Origin: Proliferodiscus dingleyae
Taxonomy: Eukaryota > Ascomycota > Leotiomycetes > Helotiales > Lachnaceae
Direction: 5' to 3'
Length of the DNA stretch: 64,000 nt
Assembly (NCBI GenBank): GCA_003988795.1
Contig: QYAK01000023.1
Location: 372,001 to 436,000, forward strand
The position numbers were made by a program, and so were the translations under genes. Under the pieces are notes generated by a model that worked only from the letters and a program-made list of their open reading frames with translations, had not been told where the DNA came from and made no database searches. Below are positions 33,926-45,609 of this stretch, piece after piece; within the stretch, counting starts at the first letter, position 1; each line of letters starts with the position of its first letter.

Positions 33926-36900
33926 TCATTGCTGAGACTGTAGGAATGAACACGGGACTTTCCAATAACCGTTTAGCGTGAAGGCAGCCCAATGATAGGG
34001 AGCCAAATTTGTTCCAGATCGGGTAGATAAATGTACAACAGTGTGCTGCATGACCTCAGCTAAGTCAACCATTGGCGTAATGCCATCACCATGAGTATTC
34101 TTACCTTCATCAAGCTTCAGTTGCAGGAACTCATAGAATGTGCTGGAGAAGCGATGGGCGTCGTCGACGTCTATCTTCCACAGCGTTGATACGATGGCTG
34201 TCGAGCCAGCGTAGATAAATGCTGTCGAAAGTCCCAGCAGATCATCAGCGGAGCTGATTTGGGCTCTTCCACTCCGACATCCAAGTAAAAGCGTTAGAGC
34301 CCCTCGATGAAGCTGACAAGAGAATACGTCCTTGACGGAAATTTGATGATGAACTGCGTTTTCGCCTTCACCTTCTTCTCCGAGACTGAGAGCCTGGTTT
34401 AGACCGCGTTGATCCTTGAATTTGACGTGGCCGTGGAAATGCACAATGGAGGCGTTTTCCATGTAACTTAACGCCTTGTCTTTAGTGATGAAACTGTCAC
34501 AGATAGCCTTTGTGCCTGTGAAATTTTCAACTTGTTGTAAAACGCCAGAATTCTGCCACGATTTTGGAAGAGGACATATGATGGCCGTCTTTGCGGATCC
34601 CGCAAACTCGGACACTTCTTCAAACATCGACGAATAACAGCGTTGCAGAATTGATAAACTCTGCCAGTAAATTACCGAATTTCTCTCTATAAGTCTCTTC
34701 CCACCAATCTGTATCGCATGTATGGGAACACGGTGAAGTGCCTGTGTGGGGCTGATGACAATTTTGTTACCAGGCTCCGTCAATCTCTCCAACGGCTTGA
34801 GCAAGGGCTCTAAAGCTTTCAGAGATATCGCAGCGTCCTCTTGTTTAAGGGGATAACCTTTTTCTAGATGCTCTTCAACCCATTTTGTGATCTCAGCAAG
34901 GGTCATAGTATGCGTCACCAGCGGAGCTTTTCCTCTTCGATAGATCAGGAGCCATAAGCCCGAAATAGCTTGACCAAGTACATGAACATAGCTCACAAAT
35001 GTAGTCCCGGATTCCATTCTTTCAAGCAAGCGGTCAATGTCATCTTGGGAAACGGGCGTCCCATCCCCAATTGCCATTATCTTCTGCAACGATGGCTTCG
35101 AGCGCATGGACGATAAATGCTGCTGAAGCTGCTCGCGAACTCTTATTTGTACGTCAACTCGTCCATTATCCTTGGCTGCCTGCAATTGATGCATTAAGTC
35201 CTCCTCAATTTCAACATCTCGAGTATACTCTGATTGTACTGAATCTGACATGAGTAATTGCTTCGGGACTTGCCCACCAACTCCCAATACGTCCAGCAAA
35301 GCTCTCGCTTTCGATCTCTCAGTCCACTTTGCAAAGACCGCTAATCCCTGTTGAAACGTACTCTTAGAAATGCTCGAGTCCTGTGCTGCAGTAAAGTATG
35401 CTGCCAATGATCCCATGAGCGCCTCTCGATATACCTGAGCCTGAGAGATACGCTCTATGACGGTTCGCTTTGCATTGAATGCTGATATGTCCAACGGCTT
35501 CTGGAATTGGACTACTGAGGCATTTCTACGCAGTTCGCAGTAAAGATTGTCGGCTTCTTCAAGAAACTCCAATGATGCATCTTGCATGCAAGTGCGGAAG
35601 AAGATGTGCCTCCTAAAAGCCAGGCCAGCGCGACATAAAAAGGTTCTGTGCGCTGATTCGAGATCGCCTTTTTCTCGCCAGAAGTTACAAAGTTCTTTTC
35701 CTAGGCTATATATTCCATTGGAAAGTTCTTTGTCCGTTATAATATGATTCCGCATTGCTGTAACGGACGAGGAGAGAGTCGCTATGCTGTCAAGAGCAAG
35801 ACGTTTAGCCTCAACGATATCGTCGGGGCCTCTGGCACCCTCATCTATGCTTTGTATGATTTTTATGTAAGACTCATTAGCGCGATAAAGTTGTTCAAAA
35901 AGCTTGTCAACACGTGTTTGGTTCGTGCCTGCCTCTGACTGGTACGCAATGACTCTATTTCGAATCATGGTACATCGTGACTGTTGGAGTATCTTCAGGA
36001 GCCAGTGACGAGCCTCCCGGATACCTGCCATACATTTGTTGCGGAGCCAGTCCTTGATAGCATTAAGATGTGAGCAGAAATCTTGATCATCACTAGGCTG
36101 ATCGTCGGTGCCGAAGAGAGCTTCTACCATTCTCGTATTCTGTGGAAGTTGACCGGGATATGCTCTTACCGCCTCCACAGCGGCAAGCCCGTCACCACCA
36201 ATGAGGGCTCGTATTTCAGAAGCTGAGAGATTGTCGTCTCGCAATTCCGTAAGTATCCATCTAGACAATGTTTGAATGGCATTGTTCCGCATCTGTAGAG
36301 GACTGCTTGAATAGACTTCGCGTTGATATGTGTTGACATTATTCTGACCCGTCGTGGTCAAGATGTATTTAGCATCCACAGGAGCTTCAGCGGTAGGAGT
36401 AAACTTCTTGAACTTTTCTGCCTGTTAGCGGAATCGTGCCTCCTTCTGGAAATCTGGGATCCGTTTTGCTGCATTTGCTGCTGTCATGCTGAGATGGAAC
36501 ATAAACTCAGGGGGGTCAATTCCTTCGTTTGCATCACAGAACTCAATGACGTCGTCCACAAACTTAGACGCCTCCCCTCTCTGACTGAATTGTTCCCCGA
36601 ACTCCGAGTACACACATATGGCGAAGAAACTTGATTCAACGGTGTGCCTTTCAAACCCTAATCTCCTTAAACCAATCGACTTATAGAGCTCCTGGCTCTC
36701 GGAGATCCGCTGGGCATTGTGCAAGTGGGCTCGAGCAGATTTAGCAGCCGCGCTATCAAACATTGACGCTCCTGAGGATAGTGACCTAGTCTGTGATTAT
36801 CATCAGCGAGTTTGAGCCATCCCTTTGACCGCGCTCGTAGGTCCTCTGGCAGATTTGCTTTGTACTGTAGATTCTCAATTCTTTGTGCAAGTAGTGGAGA

Positions 36901-37918
36901 CTCAACACCGATTCTGTTTAGGTAAATGAGCTTCTCCTGGCAAAAGGCAACCCGATACTTCGCTTCTTGAGGAAGCTTTTGATCCAGACATGCCTCGACT
37001 GCAAAATGCTGGGCCATTGCTACCCGATGGACAATATTTGGATCATCCGATGCAGCATAGCCTTGCAATTTATCAAGAGCTGCATCAAAAGCTTCTAGAC
37101 TCTGACACCATCTCGAACTACCCACACTCTGTTTCAAGTGCAGTGTTGCGAGACGTACAGTCGCTGTAGTGTTTCCCTTTGCGCTAAGTATGATGTTCAA
37201 TCGTTCCAGTTGATCCCGCGATACTTCGTCGCCTTTGAATTTGAGGTCACTATCTCCGTCTTTGACCCAATTCGAAATATTTCGACATGCTTGCATGGTC
37301 TGCCGAAACTCGAGTAGACATCGGGCCTGTGACTAGGTCAGACCTGTGAGGTTAAGACCGGGGACTAGATACCTCTAATTCGGTCGCACTTCCGATATCA
37401 AAATATGATAGTCTTTCTTTCAGATCTAGAAGATCATTTACTGTCTTTCTGATCCACCCTTTTGACCAAACAGTTGCATCAGCAAGCAAAATTTTCAGAG
37501 CGAGTCCTTGGTTGTCGTTTTCCTTGACCGGCCAAATGGTGTGATTATCTAGGCATTTTTGTAGAACTTCCGCGCGTTTGAACTCTAGTCCTTGAGACTC
37601 ATATACATCTGCCAGCGCTATAGCAACTACTGGAGTTGTATAAAAGTCGTGGAAGTTCAGGAGTATGAGACGTTCAGCCTCTTCGAAAAAGCCCCGCTGG
37701 TGTGCACTTATGGCATTCTCCAACTGAGTGGTACGCTCCTGGCTACCCAGCGTCGAATATAGACAGGTTAAATTACCCCAGTAAGACATTATTTCCGAGT
37801 ATCGCTGGAAACGAGGAAGCAGGCGAATGATGGCCAAAAAGAAGGATGTTGGCTCTCTCTGGTTGTTCAAGTGAAGCTGGAATGTATGGCCGTCAACGCT
37901 ATTTCGGTTCCAATACAT
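33926..37918 (-). pseudogene. TPR-CHAT caspase-like protease, with frame breaks
   Basis: Exon 37373..37918 joins exon ..37326 over a 46-nt intron (CACAG acceptor). The frame then shifts within about 36760-36795, continues to an in-frame TAA (36425-36427) and reopens in the same frame down to 33926. The N-terminal two thirds are TPR-like helices (AISAHQRGFFEEAERL; KGWLKLADDNHRLGHYPQE). The C-terminal 300 aa are a CHAT domain: 'IVHFHGHVKF' supplies the catalytic His (about 34421-34440) and 'LLLGCRSGR' the catalytic Cys (codon 34277-34279), with 'GLSTAFIYAGSTAIVSTLWKI' after it. CHAT proteases are caspase-like cysteine peptidases, with TPRs as likely sensor or scaffold. The gene faces the gasdermin-like gene head to head. 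No intron with acceptable sites removes the breaks. Sequence error, recent decay or a missed exon all remain possible. Confidence 0.7.
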
Positions 37919-38049
37919 CTTACTCTTGGACGATCCAGAAGATCAGGATGCTCCACGGACTAGGACTACGGATCGTTATGCATGGCTCATGTGGCCCAGG
38001 TAGCTTATCAGCTAACCCCGATTTCTTGAAAATCAACAAGTTTGTTCAT

Positions 38050-39073
38050 GAGGCTGGCTAAATTTCGAACATTATTCGTCAAATATGCCTCTTTGCAGGT
38101 GTGGCTTGTAGATCCAAAGAAGGCTGTCGTAAGATAGCAAATGATTGCAGGTATCACAGAACATGTGGCGTTATTGGCTGTCGAGCTAAGATTCCGCACA
38201 AGGTGGCACGAAAGTGCACGTCTATCAAGGGAGCAAGGGGACGAGCTTCTTGGACGTCTTGTACAGGACTATGCTGATCCAACCGCCGAATATCAACCTC
38301 ATCGCGACGTTCCTATCAAGACAGGACCAATAATAAGTTCAAACATTCATGGGTTCTCCATCAAATCTCTGCAAAAGAGGAGCCGGGGCCCTGATACCAA
38401 GTTGCAAGGTTTATTAGGAGTTGAGGCCGACTTCAGCAAGTCCAACGAAGTTGACTTTGAGGCGGAGACGCTGGAGATTAGGCGAGTCGAACAGCATTCC
38501 GCTGTACTTCAAGGAGTGACAGACAGTGCACCGGTAAGCAGGGTGATCAAAACGTGGCTCAGGAGATCATTTTTTGGTCCGCCACCTGTATGTATGGTAG
38601 TGGCCACTTTGTCTTGCAAAGGTGCATCACTCGGGAGAATCGACAACCGAAGGCGAGAGGTGAAGGTGCAAGGCACAATTCCGGTTGCGACAGTAGGTGT
38701 AGCAATGGCTGGGATACATATACCACCACTAGCTGGAGACATCATTTTGGGCACACACTTTTCGAAAGAGAAAGAAGTTCAAGTGAAAACCAGAATTGAC
38801 GATTGGGTTGTTATTGGCTTGCAGTTGAGAATCGTGAGGAAATCGATTTTCACAGACGAAATTAAATTGAGAAGGAAACCTCTCTAAATAAAAGATGGGA
38901 GGCAACTTGATAGCTCTGATGAAGAGGTTTCTGAGGAAGAAATCTACAATGAGGACATGGAAGAAGGCGAATCTGATCAAGAATCTGAAGAGGACAAGAA
39001 TGCTGCCCCTGAAGCATCCGAAAAGGAAGCTGATATCGAGTTGGGGGATGTGCCTTGGAGAATAACATCTTGA
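38050..39073 (+). pseudogene. Candidate gasdermin-like pore-forming protein, broken frame
   Basis: The longest piece is ATG 38141 to TAA 38885-38887 (248 aa). The same frame is open upstream to about 38050 but contains a TAG (38135-38137) just before the ATG. Beyond the TAA it continues for another 61 codons to TGA 39071-39073 as a strongly acidic segment (Glu/Asp-rich). The body alternates helices and amphipathic strands with basic patches, and its last third has the 'VCMVVATLSCKGASLGR' to 'DDWVVIGLQLRIV' pattern. That pattern resembles the strand pairs and the end of the pore-forming half of gasdermins (RCD-1, HET-Q1). The fold call is by pattern only. The context supports it: fungal gasdermins sit beside S8 or CHAT protease genes and are cleaved near the C terminus. 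The acidic tail would be the cleavable inhibitory part. An intact version is not reconstructed here. Confidence 0.45.
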
Positions 39074-40240
39074 GACCTTTCACTAATTGAACTACTCTGA
39101 TAGATATATTTGGTACTTTTCGAGAGCTTTGTTGGTAGTTGAACACACCTTTTTTTTCTTCGTCCCAAGGTCGGTTAGTAAACTCGCCGCTTCTACTCAG
39201 CCGCTAATCACCCTCGGCTCACCCTCTCCTCACCCAGCTCAACTGAGCAGCCTGAGCAACCTGAGCAGTCCCTGAGCAGTACCTACTACTTACTCACGCA
39301 TTTGATCTCCAATCAGGCTGCATATACACTAAGCCCTTTTTATTGGGCTCAACTACGTGGAGATGGCCGCACACTTCATGAAATGGGTGTGATGGATGGG
39401 GTTTCGAGCAGGATTGGACTGATCACAGGTCAGTTCCTCGATCTTCAGTGAAGCCGAGGAAGACTGGGGATTTTCATGATGAATGAGTTCTAGCAGGAGC
39501 CTGGAGGGGCTGAGATTCATGCGCAGGACCAGATTTGATTTTAGGATAGCCTATGGCAGTTGGGAGCAGCAAAGCTGGTTTGTGGACAAGACCAGTCCAA
39601 TTCTGACAGGCAGGCGCTCACGGATTAGCACTTCAGCCGCTCAATTCCCCTCGCTGAACATTCCACACCTGCTCAAGCTGGTTTACTCCTCTGCCTACTT
39701 CGTTTTGTGATGGTTGCCCTTGAGAGCACGCAATTTGTCCACTTTGCATTTTCTTTATCAAACCCTCCATTTTGCAATAGAAATACTCTCTGGTCTTCTA
39801 AACTCTCAGATGCACGTGTATTTGTGGTAACAGCAGCTAGAAAATGAATATATTGATGATAACTAAGGAGCAAAACCAAGGGATGCCAGGAACCATATTT
39901 TATCGAGGTTCTGACTCGTGGTTTTAGTCTAAGCTAAGGTATGCGGGTCAACCAACATAAACCCAGCTATGCAATCCATTCACTCAAGGCCAGCGACTGT
40001 CACGAACCCGAGTTCACGGCCTAAAAGACCAAGGTTGAATGGATTCTATTACGACTATTCAAAACTAAGGAGAGAAGAAGAGCCGAGGAGCGAGAAGCTC
40101 CTAGATATACTCCTTAGCGCGCTTTGTCTGTTGCGCGCTTTGACTGTTGCCTAGCCGATTTATCTAGCATTCACTCCTGGACTCTAACTCGATGACGTAT
40201 CTCCTATACGTACAGACTAAAGATGAACTAGCCACCTTGA
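39074..40240. other. Intergenic, no gene seen
   Basis: No supported frame. Around 39200-39290 there are short imperfect repeats of 'ctgagcag' (five copies), which look like a minisatellite-type expansion. Confidence 0.45.
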
Positions 40241-41604
40241 CTATCTCTTAAACCAAGAATGCTCTAACACAGCCTCGACACTGAGTCGTTCCTTCGGATC
40301 ATACTTCAAAATACCCATCAAAAGATTTCCTAAAATTTTGCTTTCCTCAGTCCGAACAACGAAACCACCTGCCTCATTCTTCTTTCCCTCAGGGTCATCA
40401 CTAGATAGTGAGCTGCCGGAGAGGAGCTCCTCAAGAGTATCCGTCAACATATACGGTTTCCCAGTCTCAGGATTAACCAGTGGCGTTCCATCCTCCTCGT
40501 ACCACTGCCCCCGTGCTTTCCAAGAGCTCCACCAAGGTTCTGGGAGCTTCCCAAGCAGCGGCACCATCTGCATAATTACCTCGTCGTCGTCGTCCATGAA
40601 ATTCTCAAAGAGGGGACTCCTGGTCCGAACTTCGTAAATTGTGCACGCAAGAGCCCACAAGTCACATCCAACACTGATAGTATTATCGAAGAGGAGCTCA
40701 GGGGAGCGGAAGGAGGCTGTGATCCCGAGATCTTCAGGTGGACTATACATATCATAGGATTCGCCAAAGTCGATGATAGAGACTTGATCTGATATAAATC
40801 GAGCATCCAGTCGGTCTAGACTAAGGCCTTCGACTAAATATTCAGGTCCCGAAGGTGCTGGGCTCTCTCCAGATATGGTAAGAAGAGGCTCTTTATTTGG
40901 CTCTCCGAGCTGCTTTATCAATTCATCCTCACTTAATTCGTCAAAACCCGTGAGTCTCAAGAGGATATTAGATGGGCGGAAATCTAATAGAACGTATTAG
41001 CAGAAATTATACACTATTATCTTTGTAAAGATTAACCACCATGACAGATTCTGTTCTTATGTAGAAAATGTAGTCCACGCGTAACTTGCAATGCAATATC
41101 TTGAGAAACCCTCGCAGGATCCTCAAACTTGCCTCATAAAGCAGAAACTCGTGGCCCTAGTACAGGAAGAACTAGGCACAGATGTCTCCCGTTAGGTCCA
41201 TCGTGCCAGAAGTATTCATACGGGACTGCAATACACTCTCCACCAACCTCTCCAAAATCTAGGCCTTCTTGGTTCACCAACCGGAGCTCCGAAGACTTTT
41301 CACGAGATTCATCGGCAATGATAATCTTTAATGCGACACATTTTTGTGTGTCCTGGTCCCGACAAAGCCAAACTGTTGCCAGCCCGCCTCTTCCCAGCTT
41401 GTGTATGACTCGAAATCGACCGGCTGTGCCAAATCTGTCTCCGATATGCACGGGATGAAACCCCCCAGGTCGATATTCCTCGCGATCCTCTACGTCAGGG
41501 AGCCAGCCTCGCTCGTACAGCTGCTCTATTGGACCATCATCAACGTTTTCGTCTACATCGTGATCTGACTCATACATCGGGGATTTCTCAGATGATTCGG
41601 GCAT
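40241..41604 (-). pseudogene. SRPK-like protein kinase with in-frame TGA
   Basis: Exon 1 (41037..41604 from the ATG MPESSEKSP; the frame is open further up to about 41797 without an ATG) and exon 2 (40241..40983) join over a 53-nt intron. Kinase motifs present are 'HKLGRGGLATVWLCRD' (P-loop), VALKI (ATP Lys), the HGD catalytic loop in 'ICHG|DFRPSNILL', 'IDFGESY' and 'GCDLWALACTIYEV', ending with 'VLEHSWFKR'. The HGD, YEPGG/YRPGGFHPVHIGD and 'PPEDLGITASFRSPELL' features are typical of fungal SR-protein-kinase relatives. A TGA at 41134-41136, between the hinge region (LPVLGPRVSAL) and the next helix, stops the frame, and kinase sequence resumes in the same frame after it. No small intron explains it. 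The expected product would be cytosolic or nuclear and would phosphorylate RS-rich proteins. Confidence 0.75.
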
Positions 41605-44090
41605 TGCATAAAAGGATGCGGCAGATTGAGAAGGACGATACAGCCTCGAATATTGGCTCCGCGGTGCCCTAGATCGATGGGATTGACTCTGTTCCCATTT
41701 TCCCCCCAACCTCGACTTTTTACCTGTACGCCGGAAAGAGTGACGTGATCTCGGAAATATCTGCGTCCAAGATGTCAGACTTCTTAGCTGCTATGAGCGG
41801 AGGGAAAGTAATCTTCAGACTCCGAGGAAGAACTGGACTCGACGATGCTGGCAACCTAGACTTCTTTAACTTTTAAAAAACCCTAAGATTTATCTATAGA
41901 ATTTTGGTGATAATAGAGTAACTAGGTATTACTCCGGATCGCCGGAGTCTCCGATCAGGACTGGTGCGATATTACTATTGATTCCTCTATGATCTTGACA
42001 ATGTATTCAACTGCTGAATCATACTTCATAGAGGATCTGGAGATTTTCAAATCATTATGAGCACTTCGATTACTCAGTACCTGTGTAGACTGCTAGAAGT
42101 TTTTATCTCCTACAGTACTTGCTTTGTAATTGGGGGACTCGCTTAAAAGTTGAGGTGATTCCGGGGTAGGCGATTCCGGAATTTCGTTGATAAGCATTAC
42201 ATATGAAAGACTGCTCAACAAGCGCCGGCCTGATCCTGCGGCACCGGGAGATCCTGTAGTCGGGGACGACAAATGAGGCGTCCTTGGAAAGAAAGGTAAA
42301 AGTTCTCTAAGCTATCTGCCCGCTATTTTGCTCTGAATTCAGATCGAGCTAGAGCTCTGGACGAGAACCCTGGAGCCTGACCAATAGCGCTATGCGGGAC
42401 CCAGGATCTCCCTTATGATTCCGTAGCCCAGCAACATAAACGACGTACATACGTAAGCCGTCATCTTTCAAAGATCTCACCGCTGTGTAAGTACATTACA
42501 GAACTTCGTAACTTTCAGCGTATTATATAGCTACGAAAAACCAATTGAGATATCGCTGTTATAGTCGTTGTTATAGCCTGCAAGAGCGGAGTTTTGGCAG
42601 TGCCGTATCATTCTCTGATAAATGATACAACCCTTTCTAATCAGACATGCAGGTAGACCCTATATCACGTATCTTTATTTGCAAACATGTCTGCAGATCT
42701 ACTTCTGCAATACTTATCCTATATATGCACGGAAAAGTATTGGACCCACTTGCCTCATTTTCATACTAAGTCGCGATTGATAATAGGTCGTCTTACTGGA
42801 TCTTTCTGATTCCCTGAAGAAAGATTTAGAAAACGTTCATGTCCGGAATGAACAGATCTCACTTAACATGGTCGCGATAAATAATTCGAAGAATTAGGCA
42901 ACCGCTCTGACTTGCTCAACAAAATTCTTGAGGGTTTTCATCATGACAGGCATTGTACATTTACGTAAATGTTGCCCCTGCCCTTACTTCTACGGCCAAG
43001 GCATGCTTCACCGTCTTTTAGGCCTACCGAGGGTACTAACATTGATCCCCTGTTGTTTTCCATCCTCAATCCCTTTAAAAGCTAAATTTTACGTGTATTT
43101 CCTCTCAGAAACTGATCTTTTTAGGGCAGGAAGAGGAGACAGGGGAAGGAATATCATTTTGAACCAAATTCATAGTTCTTTTGCTTGCTGGAGTATTTTG
43201 GTTGTGTCAAAAACAGGACTTATTTTTAGGCTTAGAGTACGAGTATGCTTCTGTAGGTCGGACAGTACTATAGCTATTATATGACGTATGTAAGAAGATA
43301 GATACGCTAGATAGCTACCCCCTACCCCCCCTACCCCCCTCCCTCCTAAATTACAGTCAATTGACATCAAATACCCATAGTTTATAAGTGGAGATATAAC
43401 TGGGTATACAAAATGGTTGAACCAATCGATCCATATATATTTTTAAAGTGGAACTCTTCTAGGAGATGCCTTCTTGATGCCTGAGGACTTTTAGACAAGC
43501 CTTCTGGCCTATCAATCCGTCTAGTTGATCGTTTTGTGGAGACTTTATGTCAATTAACCTTTACTAAGAGGGAGAAGGTATAGTTAATGTTATCTGTATA
43601 ATATATACATGTCAAGCGCATGGCAATGGCGTGGGTAACAAACGTTGGTTCGATTTCGAAACATACCCTGGCTAAAGCTACTTCGAGTAGAATTCGGATT
43701 CGGATTCGGATGCTGTGCTATGCCGTGCTCGTAATTTGGCCACTGACTATCAAGCCCTTAGACTGCTTATTCCTACTGCCGGAGGTTTCCCAAGACTTGT
43801 AGATAGATATAAAACGAAACTTATATTTTTCATCTTGGCAACATTACATCCCAGTCGACCGACCGAACTAAACAACTATCTCCCTAGGGAATTAATACCG
43901 GATATTTCACCTGATCCGCTCATCTCCGCATTTGTGTCTCCATAATCAACATAAGCCCGGATTAGTATATCTTGTAGGAGGATTCCTTCTCTTGCTAGAT
44001 CCCCTTGCCTCCATACCAATATATAGTTCAGCTGCAGTCCCGTGTAACACAGTGCCGGAGAAGCATAACGCCACGCACTACAACTCAGTG
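41605..44090. other. Gene-poor AT-rich stretch
   Basis: Apart from possible 5' coding of the kinase (to about 41797) no gene is seen. There is a poly-C/A tract near 43320-43350 and a triple TTCGGA repeat at 43693-43711 upstream of the Zn2Cys6 gene. Confidence 0.45.
43693..43711 (+). promoter_or_regulatory. Triple TTCGGA direct repeat
   Basis: Three overlapping TTCGGA(T) units at 6-bp spacing (43693, 43699 and 43705) lie 380 bp upstream of the cluster regulator. CGG triplets are half-sites for Zn2Cys6 proteins. The same TTCGGAT occurs at 55295 before the enoyl reductase. It may also be simple-sequence DNA. Confidence 0.3.
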
Positions 44091-45609
44091 ATGTCTCAAC
44101 GGCATTCGTGTGACCGTTGTCGCCAGCAAAAAGTACGATGCCTCAGAGACGGTTCATTGCGGGGAGGAGTAAGCAATCCAGCTATGTCCCCTAGCAGGAC
44201 CTCCGTTTCTCAGTGCGAGCGGTGCAGGAAAGTAGGCGTGAATTGTGTTTATAGCTGTATGTATTGTTTGTTGTCCTACCCGCTCCCATCCCTACCAATC
44301 CTCGGTATCTGAACCGGTGAGTGAGTGAGCAAATGAAAGTGTCTTGTGTTATCTCCTTGCGGCATGCTCTACCGTACGGACTACATATATCGGCAATGGA
44401 AAGTGTATAATGCAATGTACAGTATTCTAATTGTATCTACATCCATAACTGGATCCATTATCATATCTGTATCTATCTCTGTATCCCGGCTGACTCTCGC
44501 TATCCGCTACCGACGGCATAGTTAGATCGAAGTCCAACCGCCATCCAGCCTCTGCTCCGACTCCACCACCATCGGCACGAAGAAACACCGATGCACAACC
44601 CTGTACTACGAGTAATCTCAATGGCATGCTGTGGCCTGGGCATGGTTTTGGTGGTATGGTTTATCCCACCGGACAAACTGTGGGATCCGAGTACGCCAAC
44701 CTGATAGGACCCGGCTTCAACAGCTGGGAGATGAACGTCCAGCCCTTTTCTTCCATCCCTTCATTAAGCTCTATGACAACTTCAGCCTCAGCACTGTCAT
44801 CGGTAGATGCTGGTAGGAATTCAGGAGACGTCCCAGCTATATCTCCATCTACAATCACTGCTACCGACAACGACGACAACGACGAAGAGCCATGCCCTGC
44901 CGATGCCATTTCTTCGCAACTGAATGACATGAGCCAGAGAGCGATAAAAGCTACGCGCCTTCTTAGTCGTCCAGGTCGGACGCCTCCAAAAGTCTTGTCG
45001 CCCGAGGTGAACGATGCGTTCCAGGACACAAATACATTAATACGCATCGTCACTAGCATCACTGCAGCAGCTTCAGACGGAGACGATATGACAATTCATC
45101 TGACTAGCACTGATTACGGATTGGTATTTCTAGCTCTTGCCTGCTACCAACATCTGATGGCTCTGTTTAGAGCTATTTGTGGTGCAATACGCCGGTGTCT
45201 AGAATCTATGAGCTCGAACAATGAGCACCAGCAGCGGCAAAGCCTTGATCAGCACTCTGACGTAGAACCCTCTTCTGTAGCCCAGTTTGTTATGATTCTG
45301 CAGCTTTTGATGCATCTGATCAACCGCATGGACCGTAGCCTCTTCCAAGCTAGTAAATCACCATCAAGTCACTGCTCAGAGCTATTCATGGGTGGGCATC
45401 TCACCCCTATCACGCCCAACACCGGCCCAAATGACACCATACAACCCATCATGATTGAGGCACAGCTTCAGAACAAAGCAGCGGGAGGTACGGGCAGCCT
45501 TATGGTCCTCGCGTTAACATTTGTGAAGGCGATACCGGACGAGCATGAAAAGCTTAGACAGATCATTCAGGAGCTACAGACAATGATGGAGCTCTCGGAA
45601 CTTCAGTGA
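44091..45609 (+). CDS. Zn2Cys6 regulator, AflR-like
   Basis: Exon 1 (44091..44256) and exon 2 (44522..45609) give 417 aa over a 265-nt intron. The acceptor (GCATAG) was chosen because it alone keeps the frame through the Pro-rich linker. Exon 1 carries the binuclear cluster C-DRC-RQQKVRC-...-QCERC-RKVGVNC, with a longer than usual loop between the two halves (about 25 residues). The C-terminal part is Ser/Thr- and acid-rich, followed by a helical segment (LVFLALACYQHLMALFRAIC) and 'LMHLINRMDRSLF', as in aflatoxin-type AflR/AflS-family regulators of polyketide clusters. Adjacent to the PKS and reading towards its 3' end, it is the likely pathway activator. The long intron may hide another small exon. 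Confidence 0.8.

Noticed and set aside
38008..38199. Minus-strand 63-aa frame between the CHAT and gasdermin-like genes as an extra CHAT exon
   Set aside because: It is antisense to the start of the gasdermin-like coding region and has no splice sites linking it to the TPR exon.
43648..43658. GGTTCGATTTC, resembling a tRNA B box
   Set aside because: No matching A box, acceptor stem or anticodon arm could be folded around it.
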